The notes beneath the pieces were generated by a model, which had not been told where the DNA came from, did not search any database, and saw only the letters and a program-made list of their open reading frames with translations. From NCBI RefSeq assembly GCF_003435375.1, contig NZ_QWGL01000001.1:124001-188000 (forward strand): a stretch of 64,000 nt of DNA, given 5' to 3'. Positions 1 through 7,632 of the stretch are shown piece after piece. How positions within the stretch are numbered: position 1 is the stretch's first letter; every line of letters starts with the position of its first letter. Source of the stretch: Clostridium sp. AM34-11AC (GTDB lineage Bacteria; Bacillota; Clostridia; Lachnospirales; Lachnospiraceae). A program made the position numbers and the translations under genes.

Positions 1-235
1 CACGCTTATCGAATTCTCCGGAAAGACCATGTTCTGCTTCACAAATTTTAAACGCTTCCGCGATCCGATGTCCCTTTTCATAGAACACTGCGCTCCTCGC
101 GCGATTTACGTAACCATTATAAACTCCAATGCTCACAGAAGCCAGGATCACCATGATGACAATTACCACCATCAGCTCTACTAACGAGTATCCTCCATGA
201 TCCAGTCTCTTCATTTTCTGCTTTCTTTTCGCCAT
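1..235 (-). CDS. Type IV prepilin-like protein, N-terminal part (cut by left edge)
   Basis: The visible 78 residues begin with a short basic leader (MAKRKQKMKRLDHGG) followed by YSLVELMVVIVIMVILA. This is the class III prepilin signature: Gly at -1, an aromatic at +1 and the invariant Glu at +5 of a hydrophobic helix of about 20 residues. In this family a prepilin peptidase cuts after the Gly and the pilin joins a type IV pilus, competence pseudopilus or type II-like fibre. The start at 235 is preferred because a purine-rich GGGG lies about 8 bases upstream; an in-frame ATG six bases earlier is too close to it. The remainder and the assembly genes lie outside the window, so pilus type cannot be decided. 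Confidence 0.8.
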   Translation of the reverse strand, partial: MAKRKQKMKRLDHGGYSLVELMVVIVIMVILASVSIGVYNGYVNRARSAVFYEKGHRIAEAFKICEAEHGLSGEFDKR

Positions 236-416
236 ACACATCCCCAGCTTTCTTCGTTGAACCGGGGTACCCGATGACATTTTCCGTTATTCTGTTATTC
301 CCCGGCTGGTTATTTGTTACATTGGGTACTTGTAACTGTAAAGTTACAGACAATTGTACTCTTTGTTTATAACATATGGTCACATGGCGTTCTATTGTCC
401 AAATTATGTCACCAGA

Positions 417-2717
417 TCAGGCCTGTTCTTTCTCCCGTTCTGCCACTGCCATGGCGATCTTTTCCGGTGTGATCGGGAGTTCGTAGAACCTGGTTCCTGT
501 GGCGTTAAAGATCGCATCCGACACAGCCGGAAGCGGTGTATTGATCACGACTTCACCGATGGATTTCGCGCCAAACGGTCCCGCATCCTCGTAGCTGCTC
601 TCAAACTCTACACAGATATGTCCGATATCGATACGGGTCGGGATCTTATACTGCATCAGGGAGTTCTCCGCAAGTTTTCCCTTCTTATTATAGGTAATAT
701 TTTCTGTCAGTGTCATGCCGATTCCCTGGAGAATACCGCCTTCCGCCTGGACTCTCGCAAGGTTCGGATTTACGGGTGTTCCACAGTCTACCGCAGCCGC
801 GTAATCGATGACCTTCGCCTCTCCGGTCTCAAGATCCACCTCAACCTCCGCAGCGCCGACCATAAACGGCGGCGGAGAAAGCGGGGAGCTGTTCGTCACG
901 GTGGCTTCCAGGGCGATATTGTTGCCGCACTGGGAGGCGGTGGCGATATCTGTGAGGGAGACCTGTATCTCCTTTGAATTCTCGTGCTTCACAAATTTTC
1001 CATCAAACACGACTTCACTTTCCGGACACTTTAACAGTTCCGCGCCTAGCTTGCAGATCTGCTCCCGCACCTTCAGCGCACACTGTTCTACTGCCTTACC
1101 GGTAACATACGTTGTGCTGGACGCATAGGATCCGGAATCGTAAGGCGATGTATCCGTGTCTGCGCCGAATACCGTGATCTCATCGATGGAACAGTCCAGG
1201 ACCTCCGCCGCGATCTGAGCCAGGATCGTATCGCAGCCTGTTCCCATGTCCGCCGCCCCGATGGCTAATGTATAAAATCCGTCGTCATTCACCTTGATCG
1301 TCGCACTTCCCACGTCAACCGATGTGATACCTGAGCCCTGCATCGCCATTCCCATGCCGACGGCCCGGACCTTTCCGTTTCCCATATCGCGGACCGGGTA
1401 CTTATTATCCCAGTCGATCATCTTCTTCACGCGCTCCAGACACCGGTCCAGGGCACAGCTGGTGTTTACCTGCCCGTAGTACGCCGGCATCACATCGCCC
1501 TCTTTGACGATGTTCTTCATCCGCAGTTCAAACGGATCCATATGCAGCTTCGCCGCCAGCTCATTCACGGCAGACTCCACAGCGAAAAGACCCTGGGTGG
1601 CACCGTATCCGCGGTAGGCGCCGGCGGACATCACGTTTGTATACACGACATCGCTGACGAATCGGAATGCCTTCGCCTTTCCATAAAGCGGGATGGATTT
1701 ATGTCCGGAAAGTCCCACGGTCGTCGGTCCATGTTCACCGTAGGCACCGGTGTTGGACAGCGTGTACATGTCGATTCCGTTGACGATTCCGTCCTTGCTG
1801 GCGCCGAGGCGCACATGGACTTCCATCTCGTGCCGCGGAGTGGAGGCGGTCATGCTCTCCTCCCGGGTGAAGATGATCTTCGACGGCTTCTTCGTCATCC
1901 ATGTCACATATGCCGGGTAGACTTCACTGATGGAAGTCTGCTTCGCCCCGAATCCGCCGCCGATCCTCGGTTTGCTGACACGGATCATGGATTTTGGAAT
2001 ATGCAGGGCGTTCGCGAGGATCCTTCTGCAGTGGAACACGATCTGGGTGGAGCTCACCACGTTCAGACGCCCGTAGGTGTCGATGGTACAGAAGGTCCTG
2101 AACGTCTCCATCATAGTCTGCTGACATGCCTTTGTGTGGTAGACGTGGTCGATGATCACATCGCTGTTCTTTAAGACTTCCTCGATATCCCCGGATCCAG
2201 TCTCGTCGTGGGCACAAAGATTTCTCTTATTGTCCGCCCCAACCGGAACAAGGCTCTCCCAGTTGTCTTCCGGGTGTACTAAGATCTTATTGTCCTTCGC
2301 CTTGTGGAAATCCAGAATCGGCTCAAGAACTTCATACTGGACCTTGATGAGCTTCAGCGCCTTGTCCACGCACTTCTCATCCCGTCCTGCCACGATGGCG
2401 ACCACATCGCCCACATACCGGACATGGCGGTCCATGATCAGGCGGTCATAGGGACTCATCTCCGGGTAGGTCTGGCCTGCCTGTGTGTAACGTCTTCCGT
2501 CCTGCGGGATATCCTCCCAGGTGTAGATCGCCTCGATGCCGTCCACCTTCATCGCCGCGATTTTGTTGATAGAAGTCACGATCGCATTTGCGTGGGGCGA
2601 GCGGAGAAGCTTTACGATCAGGCAGTCCTTCGGCGCGATATCATCCATGTAGACCGGCTTTCCGGTCACGAGCTGCATAGCGTCTTTTTTGCGCACCGGC
2701 TTGTTTACATATTTCAT
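417..2717 (-). CDS. Xanthine dehydrogenase family, molybdopterin-binding subunit
   Basis: A 766-residue large subunit of a molybdenum hydroxylase, which hydroxylates an N-heterocycle or aldehyde with water-derived oxygen. Cofactor and substrate motifs are in family order: GGGFGAKQ at about 253-260, AYRGYGATQ at 367-375 (its Arg matches the substrate-binding Arg of xanthine dehydrogenases), and GAKSIGE at 716-722, whose Glu is the expected catalytic base. The Gln ending the first motif occurs in E. coli XdhA, whereas bovine XDH has Glu. The ATG at 2717 is chosen over a longer frame because it follows a GGAGG-rich stretch and overlaps the TGA of the 2Fe-2S gene (ATGA coupling). It is last in the FAD, FeS, Mo operon. 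Xanthine or hypoxanthine is a likely substrate given the nearby purine permease, but that is inference. Confidence 0.93.
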   Translation of the reverse strand: MKYVNKPVRKKDAMQLVTGKPVYMDDIAPKDCLIVKLLRSPHANAIVTSINKIAAMKVDGIEAIYTWEDIPQDGRRYTQAGQTYPEMSPYDRLIMDRHVRYVGDVVAIVAGRDEKCVDKALKLIKVQYEVLEPILDFHKAKDNKILVHPEDNWESLVPVGADNKRNLCAHDETGSGDIEEVLKNSDVIIDHVYHTKACQQTMMETFRTFCTIDTYGRLNVVSSTQIVFHCRRILANALHIPKSMIRVSKPRIGGGFGAKQTSISEVYPAYVTWMTKKPSKIIFTREESMTASTPRHEMEVHVRLGASKDGIVNGIDMYTLSNTGAYGEHGPTTVGLSGHKSIPLYGKAKAFRFVSDVVYTNVMSAGAYRGYGATQGLFAVESAVNELAAKLHMDPFELRMKNIVKEGDVMPAYYGQVNTSCALDRCLERVKKMIDWDNKYPVRDMGNGKVRAVGMGMAMQGSGITSVDVGSATIKVNDDGFYTLAIGAADMGTGCDTILAQIAAEVLDCSIDEITVFGADTDTSPYDSGSYASSTTYVTGKAVEQCALKVREQICKLGAELLKCPESEVVFDGKFVKHENSKEIQVSLTDIATASQCGNNIALEATVTNSSPLSPPPFMVGAAEVEVDLETGEAKVIDYAAAVDCGTPVNPNLARVQAEGGILQGIGMTLTENITYNKKGKLAENSLMQYKIPTRIDIGHICVEFESSYEDAGPFGAKSIGEVVINTPLPAVSDAIFNATGTRFYELPITPEKIAMAVAEREKEQA

Positions 2718-3196
2718 GCCTCCGCCGCCTCCTTTCCGTTCTTTTCCTTCTTCCATTCCAGGAACGCCTGGATGCCGCGGAGCTGTCCCTCGTAGCCGGA
2801 ACAGCGGCATAAGTTGCCCGCCAGATATTCCTTGATTTCGTCCTCATTCGGATATTCTATTTCCCGGAACAGCGCCAGGGCGTTCATGATAAATCCCGGG
2901 TTGCAGAATCCGCATTGTTCCGCTCCCTGGTCGGCGATAAACGCACCGAATTCTGCCGCCTCTTCCTGGAGGCCTTCCAGTGTTGTAACCGTTCTTCCAT
3001 CCGCTCTCGCCGCCAGCACAGAGCAGGAGAGAACAGGTTTTTCGTCTAAAAATACGGTGCAGAGACCACAGTTTGATGTCTCACAGCCGCGCTTCACGCT
3101 GTAGCATCCGTGATCCCGCACAAAATCGATCAAAAGCATGTCCGCGTCGATGTCGGCGGAGATCTTCTTTCCGTTTAATGTCATGGTAATGTTCAT
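2714..3196 (-). CDS. Xanthine dehydrogenase family, 2Fe-2S subunit
   Basis: A 160-residue small subunit that passes electrons from the Mo site to FAD through two [2Fe-2S] clusters. The N-terminal ferredoxin fold carries GCETSNCGLC plus a later Cys (VLSC) for the plant-type cluster. The C-terminal helical domain carries CGFCNPG and GNLCRCSGY for the second cluster. Length and cysteine spacing are normal for XdhC/CoxS/HcrC-type subunits. The start has AGAGGA upstream. The stop overlaps the start of the Mo subunit by four bases, so the two are probably translationally coupled. Confidence 0.95.
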   Translation of the reverse strand: MNITMTLNGKKISADIDADMLLIDFVRDHGCYSVKRGCETSNCGLCTVFLDEKPVLSCSVLAARADGRTVTTLEGLQEEAAEFGAFIADQGAEQCGFCNPGFIMNALALFREIEYPNEDEIKEYLAGNLCRCSGYEGQLRGIQAFLEWKKEKNGKEAAEA

Positions 3197-3257
3197 GATA
3201 TAATTCCTCTATAAATTTTTTTCACTTTCATCTGATTGATCCGGCTGGAATTCTTTC

Positions 3258-4046
3258 TTATTTTCCCGCCAGCTTACAGACAGCTCTCCTTACCAGAACT
3301 CCCGCCAGGTGTTTCCGGTACTCCGCGCTTCCTCTCGTGTTGGAGCCGGTCTCGACCTGTTCTTTTACACATTTCGCCGCATTTTCTGCCATGTTTTCCA
3401 CATCTGCGGCTTGAATATCCGCGTCTGCAAGTTCAAAAAGTACTGCCTTTCCAGGTCTCGCCCCGATGGAAAACCGGTATCCTGCCTCCGTCTTTGCCGC
3501 CGCGCAGGTCAGTACCGGAAAGTCTGTCTGGCTGTTGCGGACAGACTGGTAATCGAACGCTGCCTTTTCTTTCTTCACGATGAGCCGCACCAGGATGTCC
3601 CTGTCATACGGCATCTTCGCATACTCCTTTAACGGAATGATCCCGCCTTTATAAAGCTCCACATAGCTGTCCATGGTCAAAAACATCGTCAGCACATCGG
3701 AAAATCCGTATCTTCCATAAATACTTCCACCCACTGTCGCGAGATTCCGGAACTGGACCCCGACGATATGGCGCACGGACTCCCTCGCCGCGCCGTCCGT
3801 GTATGAATTGAGTCCCGGATCAAGCTCCAGGTCTCTCAGTGTCACCATGCAGCCGATCCGGAATTCCTCCCCCGTCTCCTCGATGGTGTCAAGTCCGAGA
3901 CTGGAGAGGTCGATCGCCGTACCGATCTGCATCTTTCCCATTTTCAGCCAGACCATACCGCCGAGCACGCGGTTGCTCTTCTTCTGATTTAACTGCCATG
4001 CCTCTTCCAGGCTTTCCGCACGTTTATATTCCCTGATAACTCTCAT
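3258..4046 (-). CDS. Xanthine dehydrogenase family, FAD-binding subunit
   Basis: A 262-residue FAD subunit of the CoxM/XdhB type and first gene of the three-subunit operon. The N-terminal FAD-binding domain contains the glycine-rich RNLATVGGSIYGRYGFSD segment (about 100-117), matching the family's TIGGNI flavin loop. The second half fits the CO-dehydrogenase flavoprotein C-terminal domain. It is slightly shorter than the usual 280-290 residues. The start is preceded by AAGGAGCAAAG. It is transcribed divergently from the ABC importer at 4241, so the 194-base space between them must hold both promoters. Its FAD could come from the riboflavin operon at 41-45 kb. Confidence 0.92.
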   Translation of the reverse strand: MRVIREYKRAESLEEAWQLNQKKSNRVLGGMVWLKMGKMQIGTAIDLSSLGLDTIEETGEEFRIGCMVTLRDLELDPGLNSYTDGAARESVRHIVGVQFRNLATVGGSIYGRYGFSDVLTMFLTMDSYVELYKGGIIPLKEYAKMPYDRDILVRLIVKKEKAAFDYQSVRNSQTDFPVLTCAAAKTEAGYRFSIGARPGKAVLFELADADIQAADVENMAENAAKCVKEQVETGSNTRGSAEYRKHLAGVLVRRAVCKLAGK

Positions 4047-4240
4047 TCTTTGCTCCTTGTCGCTACAAAAACTTCATATCTGTCCAGCATTTTCACAGCC
4101 TGCGCAGACAAGCGTGTAATCCCTATCGAACAGTTGTAAAATATACTTTAATTTTAACATACTTTCTGTTATAATTCCGTTGTAGTTAAAAAAACATAAC
4201 GAAATTTCAACACAAAAATATTGAAAGAGGACAAAAGATC

Positions 4241-5347
4241 ATGAAAAAAAATCTCAAGAAGCTTTCCGCCCTGCTCTTAGCTCTCGCATTATCCGTGAGC
4301 ACAACTGCATGTGGAAACAGCACTGCATCCACGACGACCGCGGCTGAGACAGCTGCTGAAGTTACCACAGAAGCCGCATCCGAATCCGCAGCTGAGACAT
4401 CCGCGGCGGCCGGCGACGAAATGACTGTCACCTATCCAGTCACCATCACTGACCATCTTGGCCGTAAGGTTACGATCGAGAAACATCCGGAATCCTTCGT
4501 CAGCGGCTACTATATCTCCACAAGCCTGATGATCGCCCTTGGTCTCGATGACCAGTTAGTCGGCGTTGAGGCAAAGGCCGACAAGAGAAACATCTACAAA
4601 TTAAGCGCTCCGGAACTCACAGAACTCCCGTCTGTCGGAACAGCGAAAGAGTTTGACCTTGAGGGCTGTGCCGCATTAAAGCCGGACCTTGTGATCGTTC
4701 CGACAAAGTTAAAAGATTCCATCCCGGCTATGGAAGAGCTTGGTCTCACCGTAATCGCTGTAAATCCGGAAGACCAGACAAAGTTATTCGAGACCATCGA
4801 CATGATCTCCACAGCCGCAGACGTAGTTGAGAAAGGCCAGGAGCTGGAGTACTGGATCTCCGACGCTCTTGAGAGCTTAAAGAAATCCCTCGACGGCGTT
4901 GAGACTCCGTCCGTATACCTTGCAGGCAACAGCGCTCTGTTACAGACCGCTGGTCCGGAGATGTATCAGTCCACCCTGATCGAAAACGCCGGCGGCGTGA
5001 ACGCGGCTTCCGACATCACTGATACATACTGGGCAGATACTTCCTACGAGCAGATTCTCTCCTGGAACCCAGACTACATCGTACTCGCTGCTGACGCTGA
5101 CTACGATGTTGACTCTGTTCTGAACGATTCCGCTCTCGCTGACTGCACAACTGTAAAAGAAGGACACATTGCCCAGATCCCGAGCGACATCGAAGCTCTC
5201 GATTCCCCGGTACCGGCAAGCTTTTTAGGCAGCTACTATGTCGCTTCCATTCTTCACCCGGACGTTGTAACTGAAGACGATTTCAAGACTACAGAAAAGA
5301 ATTTCTATGAAACATTCTATGGCTTCACTCCGGAAAGCGCAAACTGA
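4241..5347 (+). CDS. ABC importer substrate-binding lipoprotein (siderophore/cobalamin/molybdate-type fold)
   Basis: A 368-residue lipoprotein. It has a basic N terminus, a hydrophobic stretch and a lipobox ending TTAC-G (Cys24), then a low-complexity Thr/Ala/Glu linker to about residue 60. The rest is a class III periplasmic binding fold (Fe3+-siderophore/B12 family), with VTITDHLGRKVTI at its start and ALKPDLVIVPT and WNPDYIVLAAD as the strand motifs of the two lobes. It is followed by matching FecCD permease and ATPase genes. The family usually carries chelated iron or cobalamin, but the Haemophilus MolBCA branch carries molybdate and tungstate. The flanking Mo hydroxylase and ModE-like genes make an oxyanion the better guess here. 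RBS AGAGGA precedes the start. Confidence 0.9.
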   Translation: MKKNLKKLSALLLALALSVSTTACGNSTASTTTAAETAAEVTTEAASESAAETSAAAGDEMTVTYPVTITDHLGRKVTIEKHPESFVSGYYISTSLMIALGLDDQLVGVEAKADKRNIYKLSAPELTELPSVGTAKEFDLEGCAALKPDLVIVPTKLKDSIPAMEELGLTVIAVNPEDQTKLFETIDMISTAADVVEKGQELEYWISDALESLKKSLDGVETPSVYLAGNSALLQTAGPEMYQSTLIENAGGVNAASDITDTYWADTSYEQILSWNPDYIVLAADADYDVDSVLNDSALADCTTVKEGHIAQIPSDIEALDSPVPASFLGSYYVASILHPDVVTEDDFKTTEKNFYETFYGFTPESAN

Positions 5348-6317
5348 TTCCAACCGGACAATGGCAATTTTAACTCTGGCGATGACATTTCTTGTCATCG
5401 CCTTTGTTTCAGCACTGACTACCGGAAAGTACCCGATCTCCCTGGCGGATCTTTGCGCAGGGGAACCAATGGCGGTCCGCACTTTTACCATACTCCGCCT
5501 GCCCCGCGCCCTCATGGGACTCGTCGGCGGCTTTGGCCTCGGTGTGGCCGGGTTCGTCTACCAGACGGTCTTCCGGAACCCGCTGGCGTCCCCCGATATC
5601 ATCGGCGTCTCTTCCGGTGCCAGCGCAGGTGCCGCCTTCGCAATCCTTTTTACCTCCGCTGCATCGCCGTCCACCACGGTCTTCGCGTTTGTCGGCGGAC
5701 TTCTCGCAGTTTGTCTGTCCCTTGGACTCACCGCCCTTTCCCCAGTAAAGGAACACTCTTCCATTGTTCTCGCGGGGATCGCGGTCCACTCCCTGGCGCA
5801 GACATTTCTCATGGTGCTGAAGCTCATGGCTGACCCGGAAAAACAGCTGGCTTCCATCGAATACTGGATCATGGGAAGTCTTGCGGGCGTCACTGCCTCG
5901 AAGATCCCGTTCCCTGTTGTGATCATTCTGTTTAGCTCCGCCGTTATTTTCCTGCTCCACCGCCATATACTGGCGCTGTCGGTGCAAGAGGACGAGGCAC
6001 GAATGCTGGGTGTCTCTGTCCAGAAGACCAGGTTTTTCGTGCTTTTCCTCGCGACACTCACGGTGGCTGCCGCAGTCAGCGTCACGGGGCTTATCAGTTT
6101 TATCGGTCTTCTCGCCCCGCACACGGCGAGACTTCTCACCGGGCACAACAGGCGGTCATCCTGTCTTTTGAGCGGGATCATCGGAAGTGTCCTGCTGCTC
6201 ACTGCGGACGTATTGGCGAAGTCCCTGACTGCGGTGGAATTGCCTGTGAGTATCTTCACATCGCTTCTCGGTGCACCGTTTTTGATCTATCTGATTCTCT
6301 CGGAAAGGAGGAGCTGA
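5307..6317 (+). CDS. FecCD-family ABC transporter permease
   Basis: A 336-residue polytopic inner-membrane subunit of the BtuC/FecCD/MolB family, with the typical LPRALMGLVGGFGLGVAG helix, the NPLASPDIIGVSSGA loop that contacts the ATPase, and GLISFIGLLAPHTARLLTG near the C terminus. The frame opens inside the binding-protein gene with a 41-base overlap. An alternative ATG at 5361, just after that gene's stop, would give 318 residues and still keep the first membrane helix, so the start is uncertain. It works with the binding protein upstream and the ATPase immediately downstream. Confidence 0.9.
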   Translation: MKHSMASLRKAQTDSNRTMAILTLAMTFLVIAFVSALTTGKYPISLADLCAGEPMAVRTFTILRLPRALMGLVGGFGLGVAGFVYQTVFRNPLASPDIIGVSSGASAGAAFAILFTSAASPSTTVFAFVGGLLAVCLSLGLTALSPVKEHSSIVLAGIAVHSLAQTFLMVLKLMADPEKQLASIEYWIMGSLAGVTASKIPFPVVIILFSSAVIFLLHRHILALSVQEDEARMLGVSVQKTRFFVLFLATLTVAAAVSVTGLISFIGLLAPHTARLLTGHNRRSSCLLSGIIGSVLLLTADVLAKSLTAVELPVSIFTSLLGAPFLIYLILSERRS

Positions 6318-6323
6318 GTCAAA

Positions 6324-7127
6324 ATGGCTGATTTTTTTTCTGTTCAGGATATCTCCCTCTGTCTCGGCGGACGGCAGATCCTGGATCATGTCTCCTTTTC
6401 TGTTGACACACCAGGGCGTGTGATCGGACTTCTGGGGCCAAACGGAGGTGGAAAGACCACACTTCTCCGGGCCATCTGCGGGGAATTGCCCCATGACGGG
6501 CATGTTTTTCTTGAAGGTGCTGAGCTCGCCGGACTGCGTTCAAAGGAACTGGCACGGCGAGTCAGCTATATTCCGCAGCAGAGCGGGATCTCGATCTCCA
6601 TGAGTGCCATAGATGTGGTGCTGATGGGATTTTATCCAAAATTAAAGCTGCTCAGCCAGCCGTCCGCGGATATGAGAGCGGCGGCACTCCGGGCTCTGGA
6701 ACAGGTCGGGATGGCTGGTCTCGCAGACCGGGATTATCTGACACTCAGCGGTGGAGAAAAGCAGCTTGTGATCCTGGCCCGGACGCTGGTGGAAGACACG
6801 AAGCTACTGCTCTTCGACGAGCCGGACAGCTCGCTGGATCTCGGAAATAAGTACCGGATGGTGCGGATGATCATGGAATTAGTGCATGGGCGTCCTGGAA
6901 AAGCTGGTCTGATCTGCCTTCATGACCCGGTTCTGGCGCTTGCCTGCTGTGACACGCTGATGCTTTTAAAAGATGGCCGCCTGATCTGCACGCTGCAGCC
7001 AAAAACTGACTCTGTCCATGATATGGAAAAGGCGTTTTCTGAAATTTATGGGGCGGTAAGACTTGTTGCTGTTGCGGATCCGGAAATCTCGAACCATAAG
7101 CGGCTCATCCTGCTTCCCCTTCTGTAA
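6324..7127 (+). CDS. FecCD-type ABC transporter ATP-binding protein
   Basis: A 267-residue ATPase with Walker A GPNGGGKTT, Q-loop IPQQ, signature LSGGEKQ, Walker B LLLFDEP and a switch-region His in LICLHDP. The D-loop reads SSLDLGNK. This is the BtuD/FecE/MolC class that powers uptake by the preceding binding protein and permease. A strong AAAGGAGGAG ribosome binding site overlaps the permease stop, so the three genes form one operon. The gene ends at a terminator-like hairpin. Confidence 0.93.
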   Translation: MADFFSVQDISLCLGGRQILDHVSFSVDTPGRVIGLLGPNGGGKTTLLRAICGELPHDGHVFLEGAELAGLRSKELARRVSYIPQQSGISISMSAIDVVLMGFYPKLKLLSQPSADMRAAALRALEQVGMAGLADRDYLTLSGGEKQLVILARTLVEDTKLLLFDEPDSSLDLGNKYRMVRMIMELVHGRPGKAGLICLHDPVLALACCDTLMLLKDGRLICTLQPKTDSVHDMEKAFSEIYGAVRLVAVADPEISNHKRLILLPLL

Positions 7128-7170
7128 TTATTCTGCTGCGGATCTTTCTCCCGCAGTGCTGAATAATTTT
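7127..7170 (+). terminator. Terminator-like hairpin after the ABC importer
   Basis: ATTATTC and CTGCGG at 7127-7140 pair with CCGCAG and GAATAAT at 7151-7167, followed by a short T-run. The stem is interrupted by mismatches. It overlaps the ATPase stop codon. Confidence 0.65.
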
Positions 7171-7202
7171 ACTGTTTCCAGATTGGCATTTATGATATTA
7201 TG

Positions 7203-7229
7203 GTAACTGTTCAGTATCCTCACAGTCAC
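7203..7229. repeat. Dispersed palindromic repeat, family A (short copy)
   Basis: GTAACTGTTCAGTATCC followed by TCACAGTCAC, an imperfect palindrome with GTAACTGT/ACAGTCAC arms. It matches 13696-13722 almost exactly and the ends of the longer units near 42950 and 50600. It lies between the importer terminator and the ModE-like gene. Confidence 0.75.
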
Positions 7230-7269
7230 ATATTATGATCATAATAATTCTTGAAAGAAGGTGTTCTCC

Positions 7270-7632
7270 ATGATATCCGACATCCGAGTTTTTCTCTGCG
7301 ACGATGACCACTTCCGATTCTTTGGTGAAGGTCCCTGCCGTCTGCTCCATCTGATCGAGGAGACCGGTTCGCTGCGGGCGGCGGCGATGTCTATGGGGAT
7401 GGCGTATACGAAGGCACTTGCCATCATGAGGCGAGCCGAAAAGAATCTCGGTTTTCCGCTCACGGCCCGCCGGATCGGCGGAAAAGGCGGCGGAGGAAGT
7501 GTCCTGACGCCGAAAGCAAAGGAGTTTTTACATGACTATGAAACCTACCGTGACGCCTGTATTCAGAGCAGCCGCGAACTCTATACTCAGATCTTTTCTA
7601 AATATGCAGATGGGGGAGAAGACGGGGAATAA
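7270..7632 (+). CDS. ModE-like winged-helix regulator (DNA-binding domain only)
   Basis: A 120-residue protein matching the N-terminal DNA-binding domain of ModE/LysR-like regulators: GEGPCRLLHLIEETGSLRAAAMSMGMAYTKALAIMRRAEKNLGFPL is the helix-turn-helix, followed by the family's GGKGGGGSVLTPKAKEFL wing. Full-length ModE carries two molybdate-binding (TOBE/mop) domains after this. They are absent, so the molybdate signal must come from elsewhere or this is a constitutive DNA-binding protein. The ATG at 7270 is chosen because GAAGG ends 8 bases upstream; a GTG at 7261 is too close. It overlaps or abuts the next gene, which handles Mo cofactor. Confidence 0.85.
   Translation: MISDIRVFLCDDDHFRFFGEGPCRLLHLIEETGSLRAAAMSMGMAYTKALAIMRRAEKNLGFPLTARRIGGKGGGGSVLTPKAKEFLHDYETYRDACIQSSRELYTQIFSKYADGGEDGE

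Noticed and set aside
4047..4240. ModE-box or Mo-cofactor riboswitch in the divergent space
   Set aside because: AT-rich TATA-like stretches occur around 4140-4190, but no convincing ModE palindrome and no match to the Moco RNA core were found.
5409..6146. Long minus-strand frame opposite the FecCD permease
   Set aside because: Charged, low-complexity translation that mirrors the permease codons; no start signals and the permease family match is clear.
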